6,287 nucleotides of DNA from JBAZFF01 sp041653495 (GTDB lineage: Bacteria > Patescibacteriota > Minisyncoccia > Minisyncoccales > RBG-13-42-11), in contig JBAZFF010000026.1 of NCBI GenBank assembly GCA_041653495.1, positions 1 through 6,287 on the forward strand, given 5' to 3'. Of the stretch, positions 1-4,956 are shown piece after piece. Each line of letters starts with the position of its first letter. The stretch's first letter is position 1. A model generated the notes under the pieces. It was not told the DNA's origin. It saw nothing but the letters and a program-made list of their open reading frames with translations, and ran no database searches. Both the position numbers and the translations under genes were made by a program.

Positions 1-1
1 A

Positions 2-913
2 ACCCTTTCCCAAATAAGAGCCATGGCTAACCAGGACCGGGCCAGGAAGCAAAGCCTGATAGAATACGGATTCAGGCTTCCTTCGGCTATAGACAACAGA
101 CCTCTGACATTCAAGGAATTTGAAGAAAGAACTTCCCAGACTGTTTACGTGTCAGCCACTCCGAACGAATATGAGAAAGAAAAATCGGGCAAAGAGAATG
201 TAGTTGAACAAATTATAAGGCCCACCGGATTGTTAGAGCCCTCTATTGAAATAAGGCCAACCAAAGACCAGGTTCAAAACTTGATAAAAGAAATAAAAGA
301 AAGGGTAAAAAAGAAACAAAAGGTTCTGGTCCTGACTCTGACTAAAAGATTAGCTGAAGCCCTAGCGGATTATCTAATTGAGAACGGGATCAAGACAAAA
401 TGGTTGCATGCTGAAGTAAAAACCATGGAAAGACCGGTAATACTCCAAGACTTCAGAGAGGGAAAGTATGATGTCCTGGTGGGGATAAACCTTCTGAGAG
501 AAGGTTTGGATCTGCCGGAAGTTGCCCTTGTCGCAATATTGGACGCGGACAAGGAAGGATTCCTAAGGTCGGAAACGACCCTAATCCAAACTATGGGCAG
601 AGCCGCAAGACACATAGAGGGTCATGTTGTATTATATGCAGACAATATGACCGGGTCCATGAAGGCCGCTTTAAAAGAGATAGGAAGAAGGAGAAAAATA
701 CAGGAGAAATACAATAAAGAACACAACATAACCCCCCAAGCTATTATTAAGGCGATAAGAAAGTGGCCGTTTGCGAAGAAAGAAGAAGTGACATCCGAAT
801 TTTCTGAAATACACGACAGGAATCTGCTGGAAAAGGAAATGAAGAAAGCGGCAGCCGATTTGGACTTTGAAAGAGCGGCTGAAATAAGGGACTTGATAAA
901 AAAACTAAAATAA
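2..913 (+). CDS. uvrB: UvrB, excinuclease ABC subunit B (C-terminal half, 5' cut by window edge)
   Basis: UvrB is the damage-verifying helicase of nucleotide excision repair; it is loaded by UvrA and recruits the nuclease UvrC. The frame is open from base 2, so the ATG at 23 is internal: the seven codons before it (TLSQIRA) match the family text that follows the DESH motif II. About 350 N-terminal residues lie outside the window. Visible (303 residues, numbered from base 2): the VSATP motif (50-54); helicase domain 2 with LTLTKRLAEAL near 111; motif V INLLREGLDLPE (162-173) followed by AILDADKEGF; motif VI QTMGRAAR (196-203); and a C-terminal UVR domain (about 275-303, LDFERAAEIRD) that in the family contacts UvrC. 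It ends with TAA exactly after the UVR helix pair, as expected. Helicase motifs look intact. rpsT follows after 15 bases on the same strand. Identification is near certain. Confidence 0.97.
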   Translation, partial: TLSQIRAMANQDRARKQSLIEYGFRLPSAIDNRPLTFKEFEERTSQTVYVSATPNEYEKEKSGKENVVEQIIRPTGLLEPSIEIRPTKDQVQNLIKEIKERVKKKQKVLVLTLTKRLAEALADYLIENGIKTKWLHAEVKTMERPVILQDFREGKYDVLVGINLLREGLDLPEVALVAILDADKEGFLRSETTLIQTMGRAARHIEGHVVLYADNMTGSMKAALKEIGRRRKIQEKYNKEHNITPQAIIKAIRKWPFAKKEEVTSEFSEIHDRNLLEKEMKKAAADLDFERAAEIRDLIKKLK

Positions 914-921
914 GCTATATA
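893..921 (+). promoter_or_regulatory. Candidate rpsT promoter inside the end of uvrB
   Basis: TTGATA (893-898, five of six consensus bases) lies 17 bases upstream of TATATA (916-921, four of six); the shifted TATAAA at 918-923 is a better hexamer but with a 19-base spacer. The predicted start is base 928, one base before the rpsT ATG. It would let S20 be made without transcribing uvrB. The -35 box falls in the last uvrB codons, where AT-rich lysine and isoleucine codons make chance matches likely. Confidence 0.4.
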
Positions 922-928
922 AAAATAT

Positions 929-1201
929 ATGGCAATAACAAAATCCGCGAAAAAAGCTCTGAGACAGAGCCTAAAAAGAAGGAAATTAAATATAGCTAAG
1001 AAAGACAGCCTGAAAGATCTCCTAAGGGAGGTTAATGATTTGATTTCGCAAAAAAAGATTGACGAAGCAAAAAGAATCCTGCCTAAAGTCTATAAGGCGC
1101 TGGACAAAACCGCAAAGACCGGAACGATAAAGAGGGGAAGAGCAGACAGGAAAAAATCAAGAATTTCGAAATCCATCAACAGAGCTATATCTCAGAAATA
1201 A
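929..1201 (+). CDS. rpsT: Small ribosomal subunit protein S20 (bS20)
   Basis: S20 binds 16S rRNA early in 30S assembly. The 90-residue product is close to the usual length (87 in E. coli). It is very basic and has the family's two signatures: an N-terminal SAKKALRQSLKRRKLN helix and the C-terminal KRGRADRKKSRISKSIN segment. The ATG at 929 gives the normal N-terminus (MAITKSAKK). No Shine-Dalgarno motif precedes it; the 15 bases after the uvrB stop are only A, T, G and C in an AT-rich string. A possible private promoter lies in the end of uvrB (893-921). The last 17 bases overlap the 3' end of the opposing holA gene, so there is no room for an ordinary terminator between them. Identification rests on recognised sequence and length. 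Confidence 0.95.
   Translation: MAITKSAKKALRQSLKRRKLNIAKKDSLKDLLREVNDLISQKKIDEAKRILPKVYKALDKTAKTGTIKRGRADRKKSRISKSINRAISQK
1185..1201. other. Tail-to-tail overlap of rpsT and holA (17 bases, both strands coding)
   Basis: The rpsT stop TAA (1199-1201) and the holA stop TAG (1187-1185 on the - strand) lie inside each other's coding sequence, so these 17 bases encode the ends of both proteins. Each transcript must run into the other gene before it can end, giving complementary 3' ends. The overlap itself is a direct reading. Confidence 0.85.
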
Positions 1202-2108
1202 GCATATCCAGGGCTTCTTCCTGGCTCAATTTTCCCGTTTTGATAAAAAGATCTGCCTGAAATATTTTTTGGTAGATTTTTTTTAATTCAGGGTAAGAAA
1301 ACCTCTGGGCCGATTCATAACTCTTTTTAACCACGAAGGGATGGAGCTTTGTCAGTTTAGCCAAAGCATAGTAAGGCTTCCCTTTTTCCATCAGGTCCTT
1401 TACTACTAAAAGGTTCCTGAACTGGAAGTTGATCATGGACAGCAAGTAAAGCGGAGACTCCCCCTTATCAATATGCTTATGCAGCAAGATTAAGGCTACT
1501 TTTCTATTCTTCAGGGCTATTGCGTCTATTGTTTTAAAAATATCCGTTTCTATTTTCCCTTTCACCAGCAACTCAATGTCTTTCTCTTCTACCGGCCTTT
1601 CCCCCTTATAAGCGGACAGCTTTTTGATTTCATTATCTAGAAACCAAAGGTCTCCGTCAGAGGATTCCAATAGTTTATTCAGAGCGCCAGGGGAGATGTT
1701 CGCCTTGAACGCTGAAAACTTTCCTCTGGCCCATTTTTTTAATTTATCCCCGGACAAAGGAGCAAACTCCTGGCATTTCCCGTACTTTTTAAATATCTTT
1801 AATGCCGCGTCGTTCGCCGCCAATTTATCTTCCAAAAAGACTATTATATTCTGGCTTTTTGCCAAATCCGCGTAACTCTTCAAGAATCTTTCTTTGAAGT
1901 TCTTATCGGAAAAAGCGTTGCTAACGACAAGCAGCTTCTTTTCATTAAAAATTGAATTTTGCTGATTCTCGCTTATTAAATCCGAAAAGTCGGTACTGCT
2001 GACATACTTTAAGTCCAGGCCAGTTTTATTGGCCTTATACTGTTCCACCATTTCCTTCAACTTTCCCCTGGAGCTGTAATCATCTTGTCCGTAAAGAAGA
2101 ATTATCAT
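1185..2108 (-). CDS. holA: DNA polymerase III subunit delta (clamp loader)
   Basis: Delta is the clamp-loader subunit that opens the beta sliding clamp ring during replication. The 307-residue product (343 in E. coli) shows the family pattern: N-terminal LYGQDD (5-10) where family members have a LxGxD/E segment; DLWFLDNEIKKLSAY (153-167); IETDIFKTIDAI (186-197); LSMINFQFRNLL (223-234) in the C-terminal collar domain; and the closing LHPFVVKK (255-262) and ADLFIKTG (285-292) motifs. There is no Walker ATPase motif, as usual for delta. The frame stays open upstream to an ATG at 2189, but I start at 2108: this ATG forms an ATGA overlap with the mutM stop and puts the LYG strand at the N-terminus. 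An ATG at 2120 (start MPKNMIILL) is a possible alternative. Probably last gene of the operon, translated by coupling to mutM. The stop is TAG. Moderately diverged, but the C-terminal motifs are convincing. Confidence 0.88.
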   Translation of the reverse strand: MIILLYGQDDYSSRGKLKEMVEQYKANKTGLDLKYVSSTDFSDLISENQQNSIFNEKKLLVVSNAFSDKNFKERFLKSYADLAKSQNIIVFLEDKLAANDAALKIFKKYGKCQEFAPLSGDKLKKWARGKFSAFKANISPGALNKLLESSDGDLWFLDNEIKKLSAYKGERPVEEKDIELLVKGKIETDIFKTIDAIALKNRKVALILLHKHIDKGESPLYLLSMINFQFRNLLVVKDLMEKGKPYYALAKLTKLHPFVVKKSYESAQRFSYPELKKIYQKIFQADLFIKTGKLSQEEALDMLISEI

Positions 2109-2974
2109 ATTCTTTGGCATTTCGGGCAGAAGTGAGCCGATCTTCCTCCTATTTTTATCCTCTCTATTATCCCGCCGCACGAAGGGCATTTTTCTCCAGT
2201 CCTGCGGTAAACCTTCCTGGCCTTATCATAAAATCCTTTCTGGCCTAAAGTCCGCCTGTAGTCCGAGAAAGATTCCCCTCTGAGCTTTACTCCCAGAGAA
2301 AGAATCTTTTTAATGGCGGAGTATATGACCCTTTTTTCTTTTTCCGACAGATTTGAAATGATTTTAGAAGGATGGACTTTGGCGTCAAAGAGTATTTCGT
2401 CTGAATAAATATTGCCTATCCCGGCTATCACCGCCTGATCCATGAGAGTCTGCTTTATCCTGCCTTTCTTATTCTTCAAAGCTTCCTTGAATTTGTCGTA
2501 GGTAAATCCTTTCTCCAGCGGTTCCGGCCCGAAGGCCGTTAAACGCTCCTCCAATTCTTTTTTATCCCAAATCTCCGCTTTGGCGAACTTTCTCAAATCC
2601 GAGAGGGCGAGCATCTTCCCGTTATCCAGCCAGAATATCAGGTGCAAGAACCTGTTCATCGGATCTTTCGCTATTTCTCCCTTTGTCAGTGGAACCCAAT
2701 GGCTTTCTTCTTTCCTCCATTTGCCTAAGAGAAAATGCCCTGTCATCTTCAAATGAACCAGTAATACTTTCCCGCCAGAAAGGTAAAAAAGGATGTTTTT
2801 GGCCCTTCTTTGAACTTTGTTTATCTTCTTCCCTTTTATCTGTTTTCTAAAAGAAGCTAAAGAAAGTTTCTTTATCATTCTTTCGTTGTCGGTCCAAACA
2901 TCAAGAAAGGTCCTATTCAGGACCTCCTTCTTCAGTTCTCTTACAATTGTCTCCACCTCGGGAAGCTCGGGCAT
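2105..2974 (-). CDS. mutM: Formamidopyrimidine-DNA glycosylase (Fpg/MutM)
   Basis: A bifunctional base-excision-repair enzyme that removes 8-oxoguanine and ring-opened purines and then cuts the abasic strand. All hallmarks are present in the 289 residues: N-terminal MPELPEVET with catalytic Pro2 and Glu3; Lys59 in QRRAKNILFYL (equivalent of E. coli Lys57); HLKMTGH (74-80); DLRKF (126-130); the helix-two-turn-helix with AGIGNIYSDEIL (184-195, Asn188); and a C-terminal zinc finger with Cys263, Cys266, Cys283 and Cys286 plus the DNA-binding Arg278. It is about 20 residues longer than E. coli Fpg, mostly an extra segment around residues 82-106. The start codon overlaps the upstream receiver's stop by one base (TAATG), and the stop overlaps the holA start (ATGA), so translation is probably coupled on both sides. 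No Shine-Dalgarno motif is visible. Its place behind a two-component system hints at stress-linked expression (inference). Confidence 0.97.
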   Translation of the reverse strand: MPELPEVETIVRELKKEVLNRTFLDVWTDNERMIKKLSLASFRKQIKGKKINKVQRRAKNILFYLSGGKVLLVHLKMTGHFLLGKWRKEESHWVPLTKGEIAKDPMNRFLHLIFWLDNGKMLALSDLRKFAKAEIWDKKELEERLTAFGPEPLEKGFTYDKFKEALKNKKGRIKQTLMDQAVIAGIGNIYSDEILFDAKVHPSKIISNLSEKEKRVIYSAIKKILSLGVKLRGESFSDYRRTLGQKGFYDKARKVYRRTGEKCPSCGGIIERIKIGGRSAHFCPKCQRI

Positions 2975-3339
2975 TATTTTAGAATGCTTTTTATCTTCTC
3001 TATTATCTCGCTTGGCGTAAAGTGGGCTTTTATTAAATAGTCTGCCGCTCCCAATTTCATTCCTTTCTCCACATCTTCTTTCGCTCCCAAATTGGAAAGG
3101 ATTATCACGGGGATAGAATTAACCAAAGGATCTTCTTTCGTCTTAGTCAGAACCTCGAACCCGTCTATACCGGGAAGAATGAGGTCTAATAAAACAATAT
3201 CCGGTTTCTCTTCTTTAATCTTTCTTACTCCCTCTTCTCCATCAACCGCACTGACGGCTTCGTATCCTTCTTTCGCTAATTTTTGAGATATTAGTTCTCG
3301 GAGAAACTTGTCGTCCTCTACGATTAGAACTTTTGTCAT
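2974..3339 (-). CDS. Stand-alone response regulator receiver protein (CheY-like), second of a pair
   Basis: A single receiver domain of 121 residues with nothing after it, so it must act by protein contact or phosphotransfer rather than by binding DNA itself. The phosphorylation site is complete: acidic pair Asp9/Asp10 (VEDD), phosphoacceptor Asp52 (LLDLILP), switch residue Ser82 (IILSN) and Lys104 (YLIKAHF), with Tyr101 as the aromatic switch. The KAHFTPSEII tail is a form I associate with receivers of CPR-type bacteria. It aligns without gaps to the neighbouring receiver, with about 51 of 121 positions identical by eye, which points to an old tandem duplication. It starts one base after that gene's stop, and its own stop shares a base with the mutM start. 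Likely partner: the kinase at 3718-4956. The downstream target is unknown. Confidence 0.93.
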   Translation of the reverse strand: MTKVLIVEDDKFLRELISQKLAKEGYEAVSAVDGEEGVRKIKEEKPDIVLLDLILPGIDGFEVLTKTKEDPLVNSIPVIILSNLGAKEDVEKGMKLGAADYLIKAHFTPSEIIEKIKSILK

Positions 3340-3340
3340 G

Positions 3341-3706
3341 TTAATTTATTTGCTTCTTTACCTTTTCTAAGACTTCTTGCGGATCAAATTCTGTTTTAAT
3401 AAGCCAGTCCCTAACTCCCATCCTTTTGGCTTTATCTATTTCCACTGGCTGACCGGAGTTGGAAATTATTATAACCGGAATGTCTCTTATTTCTTTATCC
3501 TCGTTCTTTTTCTCCATCACGTCAAACCCGGTCATCTTCGGCATTATAATGTCTAACAAAACAAGGTCGGGCTTTTCTTTCCTCATGGCATCCATCCCCT
3601 CCAGCCCATTTCGGGCGACTATAACTTCGTATCCGGACTGAACCAGCTTTTTCTGCAAAAGCCCTATCATTATTTCTTCGTCTTCTATCAGAAGTATCTT
3701 TGCCAT
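3341..3706 (-). CDS. Stand-alone response regulator receiver protein (CheY-like), first of a pair
   Basis: A 121-residue receiver domain with no output domain. Conserved residues: Asp9/Glu10 (IEDE), phosphoacceptor Asp52 (LLDIIMP), Ser82 (IIISNSG) and Lys104 (WLIKTEF). Trp101 stands where many receivers have Tyr or Phe, and the following receiver has Tyr101. All catalytic positions are present, so it should be phosphorylatable. It follows the kinase gene by 11 bases and precedes its paralogue by one base, so the kinase is the obvious phosphodonor. A possible internal promoter (3715-3743), whose -10 box includes the kinase stop codon, could transcribe this gene and those after it separately. 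No Shine-Dalgarno motif. A histidine phosphotransfer partner or DNA-binding regulator is not encoded in the window. Confidence 0.93.
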   Translation of the reverse strand: MAKILLIEDEEIMIGLLQKKLVQSGYEVIVARNGLEGMDAMRKEKPDLVLLDIIMPKMTGFDVMEKKNEDKEIRDIPVIIISNSGQPVEIDKAKRMGVRDWLIKTEFDPQEVLEKVKKQIN

Positions 3707-3714
3707 ATTGTTGT

Positions 3715-3743
3715 ATTTTAGAACTCTTTTAAAAACTCTTCAA
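3715..3743 (-). promoter_or_regulatory. Possible internal promoter ahead of the receiver pair
   Basis: On the - strand TTGAAG (3743-3738, four of six consensus bases), a 17-base spacer and TAAAAT (3720-3715, five of six) precede the receiver ATG at 3706, with eight bases between the -10 box and the ATG. The first three bases of the -10 box are the kinase stop codon. Predicted leader: about two bases. Weak on its own; listed because it repeats the geometry of the two other candidates. Confidence 0.28.
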
Positions 3744-4956
3744 GCTCCTTTTTCACAGGCAGGAGGAAATGGAACACGCTCCCTTTCCCTTCCTCTGATT
3801 CAAACCATATTTTGCCTCCGTGCGCTTCAATTATGTTCTTGGCGATAAAAAGGCCGAGGCCGGATCCTTCAGTCTCCAGCTTCGTGACATTCGACCCCCT
3901 GAAGAACTTAGAGAATATCTTGAGCTGCTGTTCCTTGGGAATTCCCACCCCCGTATCCCCAATTTGGAACTCTATCTTGTTCTTATCTGATTTAATTGAG
4001 ATCGTAACTTTTCCCCCGCTGGGAGTATATCTTATGGCGTTCTCTAAAAGATTTTGTATGGCCAGCCTTATTTTCTCGGTGTCCATCATTACCCTTGGAA
4101 TTCTCTTTGGCGGCTTCTTAAACTCAAATTTCACCCCTTTCTTTTTGATTGTGTCCTGGCTGGCTTTAACGACCGACTCCGTCACATTAATCAAGTCATC
4201 CAGGGTCGGATTATACAGGTACCTGCCTTCTTCTATCCTTGTTATGTCTAGCAGATCATTTATCAAGCCGATCATCCTTTCATTGCTCTGGTAAGACTTT
4301 TCAATCAAGTCTCTCTGGCTTTCGTTGATTTCTCCGGCATCCCCTTCCAAAAGCATTTTAATCGTCCATTTGATGGCAGACAGGGGAGTCCTCAACTGGT
4401 GGGCGGCCAGAGAAACAAACTCTGTCTTCATCCTTTCCACTGTTTTTTCCCTGGTGATATCGTGCAGTATAATTATGGTCCCGAACTCCGTCCCGCTTAT
4501 TATCATAGGGACTGTGGATACTTCCAATATCAATTCTTTGTCTATGAATATTTCTTTCCTGAAAATGCTTTTTAATTCTTTTTTGAAAAGCTTAAAGAGA
4601 GGGTTCATTCTTTCAACGCCCTCGAAATCCCCGATCTTTTTCCCGACCATCTCTTTTTGGGGAATTTCCAATATTTTTTCAGACTGGGGATTCAAAAGGG
4701 AAATCTTTCCCTTGTCGTCTAAAACAATCAGACCGTCCGAAAGGTTGCGGACAATAGAAGCTGTCTTTTCTTTTTCCTCTTCCGCTTTCTTTCTTGCTTC
4801 TTCCACGTCCTCCAGTATATTCATTAGAGCCATCCTGGAATTCTCCAGATCTCTGGTCTTTTTATCATCTATACTGCAAGCTTCTAATTCCTTCAGTTTT
4901 TCTTTGACGGTTTTTAAGGACTTTGTCTGCGATTTTTTAGTGGTGTTTCTTGGCAT
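3718..4956 (-). CDS. Soluble PAS-domain sensor histidine kinase (possibly the C-terminal half of a split kinase)
   Basis: Autophosphorylates a histidine and passes the phosphate to a receiver Asp. Order in the 412 residues: charged coiled coil (about 13-66), PAS domain (about 66-170, from IVRNLSDGLIVLDDKG to IIILHDITRE), HisKA dimerisation helices with the H-box FVSLAAHQLRTPLSAIKW (phospho-acceptor His186), and a HATPase domain with N-box NLLENAIRYTP (Asn302, Asn306), G1 GDTGVGIP (333-340), F-box FSKFFRG (348-354) and G2 GSGLGLFIAK (364-373). All catalytic boxes look intact. There is no membrane segment, so alone it would be cytoplasmic. The ATG at 4956 lies inside the end of the upstream sensor gene (20-base overlap, +1 frame) at a run of seven A's; without one A the two frames would be continuous. 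The N-terminal coiled coil looks like a continuation of the upstream protein's coiled coil. Receivers follow after 11 bases. Confidence 0.93.
   Translation of the reverse strand: MPRNTTKKSQTKSLKTVKEKLKELEACSIDDKKTRDLENSRMALMNILEDVEEARKKAEEEKEKTASIVRNLSDGLIVLDDKGKISLLNPQSEKILEIPQKEMVGKKIGDFEGVERMNPLFKLFKKELKSIFRKEIFIDKELILEVSTVPMIISGTEFGTIIILHDITREKTVERMKTEFVSLAAHQLRTPLSAIKWTIKMLLEGDAGEINESQRDLIEKSYQSNERMIGLINDLLDITRIEEGRYLYNPTLDDLINVTESVVKASQDTIKKKGVKFEFKKPPKRIPRVMMDTEKIRLAIQNLLENAIRYTPSGGKVTISIKSDKNKIEFQIGDTGVGIPKEQQLKIFSKFFRGSNVTKLETEGSGLGLFIAKNIIEAHGGKIWFESEEGKGSVFHFLLPVKKELEEFLKEF

Noticed and set aside
23..25. ATG as the start of a 296-residue UvrB
   Set aside because: The frame is open to the window edge, and the preceding codons continue UvrB homology; this is an internal methionine of a truncated gene.
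1163..1172. Palindrome ATTTCGAAAT near the end of rpsT, with a T-run beyond it on the - strand
   Set aside because: A perfect 10-base palindrome leaves no loop and too short a stem for a terminator; it encodes ordinary S20 residues, so chance is likely.
1208..1224. Hairpin CCAGG-loop-CCTGG as an rpsT terminator
   Set aside because: Only five base pairs plus a possible G-U, and no uninterrupted T-run directly after it. It also lies inside the holA coding sequence.
2109..2189. Longer holA start at 2189 (27 more residues)
   Set aside because: It would overlap mutM by 85 bases across the zinc-finger codons; the added residues are very polar and precede the strand that normally begins delta. The ATGA overlap at 2108 is more typical.
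3707..3737. Shared AAAAGAGTT string upstream of both the kinase and the first receiver
   Set aside because: In both places it encodes the Lys-Glu-Leu/Phe end of the preceding protein; nine AT-rich bases recurring twice is not good evidence for an operator.
3812..4294. A 160-codon open frame on the + strand opposite the kinase HATPase region
   Set aside because: Same reasoning: an antisense shadow of the conserved N, G1 and G2 boxes, with no start context or motif of its own.
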